In this document: positions 1 through 6,104 of the stretch, piece by piece | How the letters are laid out: every line of letters starts with the position of its first letter | Numbering within the stretch: position 1 is the first letter of the stretch | Assembly: GCA_036269915.1 (NCBI GenBank) | Contig: DATBDM010000030.1 | Location: 1 to 10,530 of the forward strand | Length of the DNA stretch: 10,530 bases | DNA from: DATBDM01 sp036269915 | GTDB lineage: Bacteria; Actinomycetota; Thermoleophilia; Solirubrobacterales; Solirubrobacteraceae | Direction of reading: 5' to 3' | The notes under the pieces: model-generated | What the model saw: the letters and a program-made list of their open reading frames with translations, nothing else | Databases searched by the model: none | Told to the model about the DNA's origin: nothing | Program-made: the position numbers and the translations under genes

Positions 1-873
1 TGGGGTCGCGTCCGCGCGATGGCCGACTACATGGGCACCCGCGTGACGGAGGCCAAGCCGTCCGAGCCGGTCGAGGTGCTCGGCTTCGACACGGTCCCCG
101 AGGCCGGTGAGCACGTGCGCGTCGTGCAGAACGACCGCACCGCCCGCTCGCTGGCCTCCGAGCGCGCGAACCGGCTCAAGCTCGAGCAGCAGGCGCGCCG
201 GTCCGGCCGCAAGGTGTCGCTCGAGTCGATCTTCGACCGCCAGACCGCAGCGGCGGTCCAGGAGGTCGCGCTCGTGCTCAAGGCGGACGTGTCCGGCTCG
301 CTGGAGGCCTTCGAGGACGAGATCTCCCGGCTCCCGCAGTCCGACGTGCAGGTGACGGTCATCTCGTCCGGCGTCGGCGGCATCACGGAGTCCGACGTCA
401 ACCTCGCCGCCGCGTCCGACGCGATCGTGATCGGCTTCAACGTCCGCCCGGTCGGCGACGCCGCCCAGCTCGCGGACCGCGAGGGCGTCGAGATCCGCAC
501 CTACTCGATCATCTACCGCGCGTTCGAGGACCTGCGCGACGCCATGCAGGGGCTGCTGGCGCCGGAGGAGGTCGAGGCGACGGTCGGCCAGGTCGAGGTC
601 CGGGCGATCTTCCGCGCGTCGAAGATCGGCACGATCGCCGGCTCCTACGTGACCGACGGGCACATCACCCGCGGCGCGAAGGTGCGGCTCGTGCGCGACG
701 GCGCGGTCGTCTACGACGGCGAGGTCGCGTCGCTGCGGCGCGGCTCCGACGACGTGCGCGAGGTCCAGAGCGGCTTCGAGTGCGGCATCGTGCTCCAGAA
801 CTTCCAGGACATCAAGGAGGGCGACGTCCTGGAGGTCTACGAGACGCGCCAGGTCGAGCGCACCCTGTCCTAG
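1..873 (+). CDS. infB: Translation initiation factor IF-2, C-terminal part (5' end outside window)
   Basis: IF-2 is the GTPase that brings initiator fMet-tRNA to the 30S subunit and promotes subunit joining. The reading frame is open from base 1, and the first visible residues (WGRVRAMADYMG) match the start of the beta-barrel domain after the G domain, so the GTPase domain lies upstream of the window. The 290 visible residues cover domain II, the IF-2 domain 3 (VALVLKADVSGSLEA, then SSGVGGITESDVNLA) and the C-terminal fMet-tRNA-binding barrel, which ends with the GFECG motif and GDVLEVYE. One small oddity is that the usual IAGC in the last barrel reads IAGS here. The stop at 871–873 is one base before the next gene, so the two are probably cotranscribed. 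The family assignment is secure. The missing start and GTPase motifs cannot be judged. Confidence 0.97.
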   Translation, partial: WGRVRAMADYMGTRVTEAKPSEPVEVLGFDTVPEAGEHVRVVQNDRTARSLASERANRLKLEQQARRSGRKVSLESIFDRQTAAAVQEVALVLKADVSGSLEAFEDEISRLPQSDVQVTVISSGVGGITESDVNLAAASDAIVIGFNVRPVGDAAQLADREGVEIRTYSIIYRAFEDLRDAMQGLLAPEEVEATVGQVEVRAIFRASKIGTIAGSYVTDGHITRGAKVRLVRDGAVVYDGEVASLRRGSDDVREVQSGFECGIVLQNFQDIKEGDVLEVYETRQVERTLS

Positions 874-874
874 A

Positions 875-1207
875 TTGGATCCCGCCCGCCCCGGCGAGCC
901 CGCGTTCGTCGTCCTGATGCGCGTGCACCTCACCTTTGCAACCGCCGGCTCGCTGAAGGGCAAGCGAGCCGAGCTCAATCGCGTCAAGGCCCTGCTGCGC
1001 GACCGGATGGGCGCCTCCGTGGCGGAGGTGGCCCATCAGGACGCGTGGCAGCGCTCGACGCTCGCCGTCGCCGTGGCCGAGCGCTCGCCCGGGCGCTGCG
1101 AGGACGCCGCGGACGCGATCGAGCGGGCGCTGCTGGCCCGCGTCGGTGACGGCGTTGTCATAGAGCGGCGCCTCGCGTCGTTCTCGGACCTCGAGGACGT
1201 AGGATGA
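875..1207 (+). CDS. ylxP: DUF503 family protein (YlxP-like)
   Basis: This is a 110-residue protein of the DUF503/YlxP family, a small conserved protein usually encoded between infB and rbfA. Its biochemical role is not established; the location suggests ribosome assembly or initiation. The family signatures visible are SLKGKR near the N-terminus and SVAEVAHQDAWQRSTLAVAV in the middle. A TTG at 875 is taken as the start, because aligning SLKGKR with B. subtilis YlxP puts the first beta strand (AFVVLMRV) upstream of the only nearby ATG at 917, and that ATG would cut the strand. There is no clear Shine–Dalgarno sequence before the TTG, so translation may be coupled to infB, whose stop is one base away. 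The stop overlaps the rbfA start as ATGA (1204–1207). The family is well supported; the exact start is less certain. Confidence 0.9.
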   Translation: MDPARPGEPAFVVLMRVHLTFATAGSLKGKRAELNRVKALLRDRMGASVAEVAHQDAWQRSTLAVAVAERSPGRCEDAADAIERALLARVGDGVVIERRLASFSDLEDVG

Positions 1208-1551
1208 GCGGCGAGCGGATGCGCCGCGTCGACGAGGCCATGAGGGAGGTCCTCTCCGACGCGATCACCTCCGAGCTCAAGGACCCCCGGGTCGGCTTCG
1301 TCACCGTGACCGCCGTCGACACATCCCCTGATCTGAGGCACGCCCGCGTGTTCGTCTCCGTGCTGGGCGAGGAGCCCGTCCGCCGTCGCAGCATGGACGG
1401 CCTGCGCTCCGCCCACGGGTTCCTGCAGAAGCGCGTGGCGGGCGAGCTGCGGCTCAAGCACACGCCGACGCTCGAGTTCGCCTACGACGACACCGTCGAC
1501 CGCGGGCAGCGCATCAACCAGCTGCTGGCCGAGGGCGAGGAGGAGCGGTGA
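1204..1551 (+). CDS. rbfA: Ribosome-binding factor A
   Basis: RbfA is a small KH-fold protein that binds the immature 30S subunit near the 5' helix of 16S rRNA and helps its final maturation, notably in the cold. The 115-residue product is close to the usual family length. It has the characteristic N-terminal helix RVDEAMREVLSDAI, then ELKDPRVGFVTVTAVDTSPDL and HARVFVSVLG, and the C-terminal LRLKHTPTLEFAYDDTVDRG. The ATG start overlaps the ylxP stop by four bases and the stop overlaps the nrnA GTG by four bases (GTGA, 1548–1551), so all three genes are probably translationally coupled. Nothing is missing or unusual. Confidence 0.97.
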   Translation: MSGERMRRVDEAMREVLSDAITSELKDPRVGFVTVTAVDTSPDLRHARVFVSVLGEEPVRRRSMDGLRSAHGFLQKRVAGELRLKHTPTLEFAYDDTVDRGQRINQLLAEGEEER

Positions 1552-2540
1552 GCACCAACGGCTCCGTGCCCTCGCGCGAGGAGATGCTCGCCCAGCTGCG
1601 CGGGCACGACAAGTTCCTGCTCGTCACGCACGAGCGCCCCGACGGCGACGCGGTCGGCTCGCTCGCGGCGATGCAGCGCGTGCTCGGCGCGCTCGGCAAG
1701 GACGCGCTCGCGTTCCTCGCCACCGACGAGTTCCCGCTGCCCTACGAGTACCGGTTCATCGCCATCGACGGCCTGGTCACGGAGCCGCCGGCCGACCTCG
1801 ACGAGCGCGCGCTGGTGTTCCTGGACTGCGGCAACATCGACCGAACGCCGGCGGACGTGCTCAAGCGCGAGGGCGCACACATCCTCAACATCGACCACCA
1901 CCACGACAACACGCGCTTCGGGACCTTCGACCACGTCGACGCGCACGCCTCGTGCACGGCCGAGATGGTCTGGGACCTGATGCACGGGCTCGGAGTGCGC
2001 GCGACGCCGGAGATCGCCGACGCGCTCTACGTCGGCCTGGTCACCGACACCGGCCGCTTCATGTACGAGACGACCGGCCCCGTCGCGCACCGGATGGCGG
2101 CCGAGCTGATCGAGGGCGGCGTCGACGTCCACGGGATCTACAAGCGTCTCTACGAGGGCATCCCGCAGGGCAAGCTGGAGCTGCTGGCCCGCGGCCTCAG
2201 CGCCGTCCAGCGCTACGACGGCGGGCTGCTGACGCTCGCCCAGCTCACGCGCGAGGACTACCGCGTCACCGGCGCCGACGAGAGCCACTCCGAGGGCGTG
2301 GTGGACCTCCTGCGCTCCGTCGAGGGCACGCTCGTCGCCGGGCTGGTGCGCGACCAGCTCAGCACCAACGGCTCCAAGCGCAAGGTCTCGCTGCGCGCGA
2401 CCGACGACCGCGTCGACGTGTCGCGGATCGCCCGCGCGGGCGGCGGCGGCGGCCACCGCCGCGCCGCGGGCTTCTCCACCGACATGGAGTTCCCCGAGCT
2501 GGTCGAGTTCCTGCGCGGAGAGCTGGCCGAGCAGCTCTAG
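1548..2540 (+). CDS. nrnA: DHH/DHHA1 phosphoesterase, NrnA-like oligoribonuclease / pAp phosphatase
   Basis: NrnA-type enzymes degrade very short RNAs (2–5 nt) and dephosphorylate pAp, using Mn2+ bound by DHH-family motifs in the cytoplasm. The 330-residue product has the full motif set: RPDGDAVGS (residues 30–38), DCGN (93–96), NIDHHHDNT (114–122) with the DHH signature at 116–118, and the C-terminal DHHA1 substrate-binding motif GGGGGHRRAAGF (298–309). Its place between rbfA and truB is the usual one for this paralogue in Gram-positive genomes. The start is GTG at 1548, overlapping the rbfA stop; the gene ends three bases before truB. NrnA-like enzymes of other bacteria can hydrolyse pGpG, the breakdown product of c-di-GMP, which matters because a diguanylate cyclase lies downstream. 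The exact substrate preference cannot be read from sequence. Confidence 0.93.
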   Translation: MSTNGSVPSREEMLAQLRGHDKFLLVTHERPDGDAVGSLAAMQRVLGALGKDALAFLATDEFPLPYEYRFIAIDGLVTEPPADLDERALVFLDCGNIDRTPADVLKREGAHILNIDHHHDNTRFGTFDHVDAHASCTAEMVWDLMHGLGVRATPEIADALYVGLVTDTGRFMYETTGPVAHRMAAELIEGGVDVHGIYKRLYEGIPQGKLELLARGLSAVQRYDGGLLTLAQLTREDYRVTGADESHSEGVVDLLRSVEGTLVAGLVRDQLSTNGSKRKVSLRATDDRVDVSRIARAGGGGGHRRAAGFSTDMEFPELVEFLRGELAEQL

Positions 2541-2543
2541 CCC

Positions 2544-3341
2544 GTGGACGGCGTCGTCCTCGTCGACAAGCCCGCCGGGATCACCTCCCACGACGTCGTC
2601 GCCGAGCAGCGGCGAAGGCTCGGACGCGGCGTGAAGGTCGGCCACGCCGGCACGCTCGACCCCTTCGCGACCGGGCTGCTGCTCGTCCTGGTCGGGCGGG
2701 CGACGCGGGTGCAGCGGTTCCTCATGGCGCTGCCCAAACGCTACGCCGTACGTGCGCGGCTCGGCTGGACCTCGACGACGGGCGACCCCGAGGGGGAGAT
2801 CGCACCCGGCCGCATGCCGCCCGAGCCGCTCGTGCTGCCGACGGGCGAGCTGCGCCAGCGCCCGCCGGCCTACTCGGCGGTCAAGGTGGGCGGCGAGCGG
2901 GCGTACAAGCTCGCCCGCCGCGGCGAGACCGTCGAGCTGCCCGAGCGGACGGTGACGGTGTCGCGCTTCGCGCTCGAGCGTCGTGAGGGGGAGGAGGCGG
3001 ACTTCGTCATCGACTGCTCCTCCGGCACCTACGTGCGCTCGCTCGTCGCCGACCTCGGCGACGCCTACTGCCTCGCGCTGCGGCGCACGCGAATCGGCCA
3101 CTTCGACGTCGCCGACGCCGATTCCGAGCGGATCCTCGGGCTCGGCGACGCGCTCGCCTTCCTACCCGCGCTGCACCTGGCCGGTGACGACGCCAAGCGC
3201 GCCTCGCACGGGGTCGCCGTGCCGGCCGCGGCCGGCACGGAGGGCGCGTACGTCCGCCTCGAGGACGACGACGGCCTGATCGCCCTCGCCGAGCCGCGCG
3301 AGGGCGGCCTCTTCAAGCCCGTCGTAGGCTTCCGCGGGTAG
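2544..3341 (+). CDS. truB: tRNA pseudouridine(55) synthase TruB
   Basis: TruB converts U55 in the T-loop of elongator tRNAs to pseudouridine and also acts as a tRNA chaperone. The catalytic motif VGHAGTLDPFATGLL is present with the catalytic Asp at residue 39. Also visible are the N-terminal DKPAGITSHDVV, the RPPAYSAVKVGGERAYKLAR motif in the middle, CSSGTYVRSLVADLG, and RRTRIG before the C-terminal PUA-like region. At 265 residues it is shorter than most bacterial TruB proteins (about 290–310). Most of the loss is in the helical segment between DPEGE and RQRPPAYSA, where a long helix is replaced by a short proline-rich stretch. The start is GTG at 2544, three bases after the nrnA stop, which suggests the same transcript. 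The catalytic residues are intact, so activity is expected. Confidence 0.96.
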   Translation: MDGVVLVDKPAGITSHDVVAEQRRRLGRGVKVGHAGTLDPFATGLLLVLVGRATRVQRFLMALPKRYAVRARLGWTSTTGDPEGEIAPGRMPPEPLVLPTGELRQRPPAYSAVKVGGERAYKLARRGETVELPERTVTVSRFALERREGEEADFVIDCSSGTYVRSLVADLGDAYCLALRRTRIGHFDVADADSERILGLGDALAFLPALHLAGDDAKRASHGVAVPAAAGTEGAYVRLEDDDGLIALAEPREGGLFKPVVGFRG

Positions 3342-3508
3342 ATGCTCCCGTTCCTGACCTCGACGCATTCCGCCGTGCCCGGCCCGCTGCTGCCGGCACC
3401 CGCCATTCCCGGCCGTACCACCAGTCTGTCGGCGAACGCCGTGCACCGGCAGCGACGACCCGTGCGGCGGCGGCCGATGCGCCGATCTCACGAACGAGTG
3501 CATCCCTG
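3342..3508 (+). other. truB–ribF spacer with a doubtful 55-codon ORF and a hairpin
   Basis: This 167-bp gap is the only sizeable one in the operon. An ORF of 55 codons begins with ATG at 3342, directly after the truB stop (TAGATG), and its TGA at 3507–3509 shares a base with the ribF ATG (TGATG). The predicted peptide starts MLPFLTSTHS, is proline-rich, and ends with an arginine-rich stretch (HRQRRPVRRRPMRRSHERVHP region). About 12 of 55 codons end in A or T, clearly more than in the neighbouring genes, which argues against a conserved protein. There is no good ribosome binding site. A stem of GTGCC/GGCAC (3375–3379 with 3395–3399) is extended by GGC/GCC after a bulged C. The spacer could be an untranslated regulatory stretch, or a short coupling ORF that carries ribosomes from truB to ribF. 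Confidence 0.3.
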
Positions 3509-4387
3509 ATGGATGTCACCTGGCTCCCCGATGCCCGCCCGCGGGCGCGCGACCTCGCCGTGGGCGAGTTCGACGGCGTGCACATCGGCCATCGCGAGGT
3601 CATCCGGGGCGCCGACACCGTGCTGACCTTCGAGCCGCACCCGCGCGCGGTCGTGGCGCCCGAGTCGGCCCCCAAGCTCCTGACCACGCTCGAGATCAAG
3701 GCCGACCTCGTCGCCGCGCTCGGCGTCCGCGAGCTGGTCGTGATCCCCTTCGACGGGACCTTCGCCGCACAGACGCCAGAGGCGTTCATCGAGCGCGAGC
3801 TCGTCGAGCGCCTCGACGCCCGCCGCGTCTCCGTCGGCGAGGACTTCCGCTTCGGCCACCGCGCGCGCGGTGACGCCGCGCTGCTGCAGGTCCAGACCGC
3901 CTTCGAGACGCGCGTGTCGCGGATGGTCGAGCTCGACGGCTCGGTCGTCTCCTCGACGCACATCCGCGGCCTGATCGGAGCGGGGGAGGTCGAGGCCGCC
4001 GCGCGCTTCCTCGGCGCCCCGTTCGAGATGCGCGGCACGGTCGTCCACGGCGACAAGCGCGGGCGCACGCTCGGCTTCCCGACGGCGAACCTGGTGCCGG
4101 ACCCGCGGCTCGTCGTCCCCGATCACGGCGTCTACGCCTGCCGCGCGCGCGTCGACGGCGTCGAGCGCCTCGCGGCGGTCAACGTCGGCGTGCGGCCGAC
4201 CTTCCAGACCGGCCGCGGCCTGCTGGTCGAGGCCTTCCTCCTCGACTTCGACGGCGATCTCTACGGCCGGACGCTCGCGCTCGAGTTCATCGGCCGGCTG
4301 CGCGGCGAGCAGCGCTTCGACACCGTCGAGGCCCTGATCGAGCAGATGGACCTTGACGTGGTGGACACCCGTAGGGTCTGCACCTGA
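3509..4387 (+). CDS. ribF: Bifunctional riboflavin kinase / FAD synthetase RibF
   Basis: RibF phosphorylates riboflavin to FMN and then adenylylates FMN to FAD. The 292-residue protein has the N-terminal adenylyltransferase domain with GEFDGVHIGH (residues 19–28), TFEPHPR (40–46), VGEDFRFGHRARGD (about 110–123) and SSTHIRGLI (about 149–157). The C-terminal flavokinase domain has HGDKRGRTLGFPTANL (180–195), GVRPTF and DFDGDLYG. The segment between the GHREVI motif and the VLTFEPHP strand is only about six residues, whereas most RibF proteins have a helix of about 15 more residues there. Nucleotide-binding motifs are otherwise intact. The ATG at 3509 gives the expected N-terminus, although the ribosome binding site is weak. 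The position between truB and rpsO is the common one. The last codons include uncommon CTT, CGT and AGG, where a promoter-like element lies. Confidence 0.96.
   Translation: MDVTWLPDARPRARDLAVGEFDGVHIGHREVIRGADTVLTFEPHPRAVVAPESAPKLLTTLEIKADLVAALGVRELVVIPFDGTFAAQTPEAFIERELVERLDARRVSVGEDFRFGHRARGDAALLQVQTAFETRVSRMVELDGSVVSSTHIRGLIGAGEVEAAARFLGAPFEMRGTVVHGDKRGRTLGFPTANLVPDPRLVVPDHGVYACRARVDGVERLAAVNVGVRPTFQTGRGLLVEAFLLDFDGDLYGRTLALEFIGRLRGEQRFDTVEALIEQMDLDVVDTRRVCT
4353..4377 (+). promoter_or_regulatory. Possible promoter for the GGDEF gene inside the ribF 3' end
   Basis: TTGACG at 4353–4358 and a TANNNT-type -10 element, TAGGGT, at 4372–4377 lie in the last codons of ribF, in a stretch with codons uncommon in this genome (CTT, CGT, AGG). 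The spacer between the two hexamers is only 13 bp, well short of the usual 16–19, so at most one of them is likely used. The -10 element would start a transcript about 20 bases before the GTG at 4406. Confidence 0.25.
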
Positions 4388-4405
4388 TTCGGGGCGATCG
4401 GAGGC

Positions 4406-5365
4406 GTGACGACCACCGCTGCGGGTAAGTCCCGTGCCATGCGGGTGGTGCTGGCGCACGGAGATGCGCCGAGGCGGCGGCAGCTGGGGGGGATCCTGGT
4501 TCGCGTCGGACACGTGGTGGCGGAGGCCGAGACGGCCGACGAGGCGGTCGCCGTCTGCCGGCGGGTGCCGACCGACGTCGCGGTCGTCGACTCGGACCTG
4601 TGCCGCAGCACAGGCGACGACGCGCTGCTGCACGCGATCAAGGGCGACGCGGAGGCCTTCCGCACCGCCGTCGTGCTGCTCGAGCGCGAGACCCTCGACC
4701 TCGACGCGGCGGTCACGGCACTGCATCGCGGCGTCCAGGACTTCCTCGTCGAGCCCGTGTCCGATGGCGAGCTCGTGACCCGGATCGCCGCCGCCGCGCG
4801 CACCAAGGTGCTGCAGGAGGAGCTCGTCGCGCAGTCCCGGCGGCTCGAGACGCTGATCTTCGAGGATCCGCTGACCGGCCTCGCCAACCGCCGCTTCATC
4901 CTCACCCAGCTCGGCTCGCTCGTCTCGGGCGCGCGCCGCCACGGCCGCCCCCTGTCGATCGCGATCATCGACGTCGACCTCTTCAAGTCGGTCAACGACC
5001 GGCACGGCCACCACGTCGGCGACCAGGTCCTGGTCGCGGTCACGGGCGCGCTGCGCAGCCACATGCGCGCGGAGGACCACCTCGGCCGGCTCGGCGGCGA
5101 GGAGTTCCTGAGCGTGCTCCCGGACACCGACCACGACGCCGCGACCGCGGCCGCGGAGCGCATGCGCGAGGAGGTCGCGGCGACGTCGCTCGTCCACGAG
5201 GGGGCCGAGCTCGGCGTCACCGTCTCGCTCGGCGTGGCGACCTGGGAGGCCGCGGAGCCGGCCGAGCTGCTGCTGCGCCGGGCGGACGACGCGCTGTACG
5301 CCGCGAAGGACGGCGGCCGCGATCGGGTGGCCTGCGCGCGTGCTAGCGTACCCCGCCGCACATGA
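4406..5365 (+). CDS. Diguanylate cyclase (GGDEF) with degenerate receiver-like N-terminal domain
   Basis: The C-terminal half is a complete GGDEF domain, which makes c-di-GMP from two GTP. It shows EDPLTGLANRRF, DVDLFKSVND (189–198), the active-site loop GGEEF (230–234) and an intact inhibitory I-site RAED (221–224) exactly five residues before it, so product feedback inhibition is expected. Residues about 12–130 resemble a response-regulator receiver: an acidic D20, a candidate phosphoacceptor D62 in VAVVDSDL, and DFLVEPV where receivers have a Lys-Pro. Here the Lys is Glu (E116), and the usual Thr/Ser is absent from VVLLERE, so normal phosphorelay is doubtful. There is no membrane segment. 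The start is uncertain: GTG 4406 has GGAGG only one base away, while ATG 4439 begins exactly at the domain. The stop overlaps the rpsO ATG (ATGA, 5362–5365). The signal it senses is unknown. Confidence 0.93.
   Translation: MTTTAAGKSRAMRVVLAHGDAPRRRQLGGILVRVGHVVAEAETADEAVAVCRRVPTDVAVVDSDLCRSTGDDALLHAIKGDAEAFRTAVVLLERETLDLDAAVTALHRGVQDFLVEPVSDGELVTRIAAAARTKVLQEELVAQSRRLETLIFEDPLTGLANRRFILTQLGSLVSGARRHGRPLSIAIIDVDLFKSVNDRHGHHVGDQVLVAVTGALRSHMRAEDHLGRLGGEEFLSVLPDTDHDAATAAAERMREEVAATSLVHEGAELGVTVSLGVATWEAAEPAELLLRRADDALYAAKDGGRDRVACARASVPRRT
5344..5349 (+). promoter_or_regulatory. Candidate -10 element for rpsO within the GGDEF 3' end
   Basis: TAGCGT fits the actinobacterial TANNNT -10 pattern and would give a start point some six bases before the rpsO ATG at 5362. 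It sits in a short run of codons uncommon in this genome (CGT, GCT, GTA, ACA), which suggests a non-coding constraint. No -35 hexamer is recognisable at the right distance. Confidence 0.3.
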
Positions 5366-5634
5366 CCGCCATGACCCCTGAACAGAAGCGCGAGCTCGTC
5401 GGCAAGTTCGGCAAGGACGAGAACGACACGGGCGCCACCGAGGTCCAGATCGCGCTGCTCACGCGGCGGATCAACCACCTGACCGACCACCTGCGCGAGC
5501 ACAAGCACGACCACCACTCGCGTCGTGGACTCCTGATGCTCGTCGGCCAGCGCCGCCGCTTCCTGAACTACCTCCAGAAGAAGGACCTCGAGGGCTACCG
5601 CTCGCTCATCCGCGAGCTGGGCCTGCGCCGCTAG
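5362..5634 (+). CDS. rpsO: 30S ribosomal protein S15
   Basis: S15 is a primary 16S rRNA-binding protein that organises the central domain of the 30S subunit. The 90-residue product is of normal length and carries the hallmark DTGATEVQIALLTRRINHLT, EHKHDHHSRRGLLMLVGQRRRFLNYL and the C-terminal RELGLRR. The ATG at 5362 overlaps the stop of the diguanylate cyclase by four bases. A second in-frame ATG at 5371 (MTPEQK) would give 87 residues and fits the family equally well. Neither has a clear Shine–Dalgarno sequence, so translation coupled to the upstream gene or a nearly leaderless transcript is likely. In E. coli S15 represses its own mRNA; no pseudoknot of that type could be recognised here. 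Unlike many genomes, pnp does not follow directly: it begins 3.5 kb downstream. Confidence 0.98.
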   Translation: MTAMTPEQKRELVGKFGKDENDTGATEVQIALLTRRINHLTDHLREHKHDHHSRRGLLMLVGQRRRFLNYLQKKDLEGYRSLIRELGLRR

Positions 5635-5645
5635 GAAGCGCCCCG

Positions 5646-6104
5646 ATGGGCGTGATCGAAGCCGGTCAGCCCGTCCCCGAGTTCTCCCTCGCGACCTACG
5701 AGGGCGACTCCTTCACCCGCGCGGACCTCGAGGGCTCCACGACCGTCCTGGTCTTCTATCCCTTCGCGTTCTCGCCGATCTGCACCGATCAGCTGAGCGT
5801 CTACGAGGAGGTCCTCGACGACTTCCGCGAGCGCGGCGCGACGCTCTACGGCGTCTCCTGCGACTCCGTCTGGGCCCAGCAGGCGTTCCGCGAGCAGCTC
5901 GGCGTCTCGATCGAGCAGCTCTCGGACTTCGAGCCCAAGGGCGAGGCCACCGCGGCGTTCGGGGTGCTGCATCCCGAGGGCTTCCCGCAGCGGGCGCTCG
6001 TGGTCATCGGCCCCGACGCCGTCGTGCGCTGGAGCTACGAGGCCGACTCGCCCGCCGACCTGCCCGGCGCGAACCTCATCTTCGACGCGCTGGACCGCTC
6101 CTGA
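5646..6104 (+). CDS. Peroxiredoxin of the AhpC/TSA family, AhpE-like
   Basis: This 152-residue cytosolic peroxiredoxin reduces hydrogen peroxide and organic hydroperoxides through a cysteine thiol. The active-site motif is FYPFAFSPICTDQLSVY with the peroxidatic Cys at residue 46; proline 39 and Ser43 fill the usual P-x3-T/S-x2-C positions. The Arg in FPQRALVVI is the probable third active-site residue. A second Cys (C72, in GVSCDSVWAQQAF) might resolve the sulfenic acid, but AhpE-like enzymes often use an external thiol. There is no signal peptide. The ATG at 5646 is preceded by AGGAAG (5633–5638) at good spacing, which overlaps the rpsO stop, so the gene may be cotranscribed with rpsO. Its stop (TGA 6102–6104) overlaps the probable CTG start of the next, thiol-oxidoreductase gene, which suggests a shared redox role. 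The family is secure; the AhpE subtype is inferred. Confidence 0.93.
   Translation: MGVIEAGQPVPEFSLATYEGDSFTRADLEGSTTVLVFYPFAFSPICTDQLSVYEEVLDDFRERGATLYGVSCDSVWAQQAFREQLGVSIEQLSDFEPKGEATAAFGVLHPEGFPQRALVVIGPDAVVRWSYEADSPADLPGANLIFDALDRS

Noticed and set aside
1551..2375. A 15-base exact repeat (AGCACCAACGGCTCC) at 1551–1565 and 2361–2375 within nrnA
   Set aside because: Both copies encode Ser-Thr-Asn-Gly-Ser in the same frame with preferred codons. A short coincidence is more likely than a functional repeat.
1482..3101. Very long open frame on the - strand opposite nrnA and truB (similar ones at 3488–5197, 7192–8529 and 9103–10371)
   Set aside because: These frames are low-complexity, rich in Arg, Ala, Asp and His, and mirror the codon bias of well-identified + strand genes. 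They match no family I recognise.
3342..3508. FMN riboswitch before ribF
   Set aside because: None of the conserved RFN element segments could be found in the 167-base spacer.
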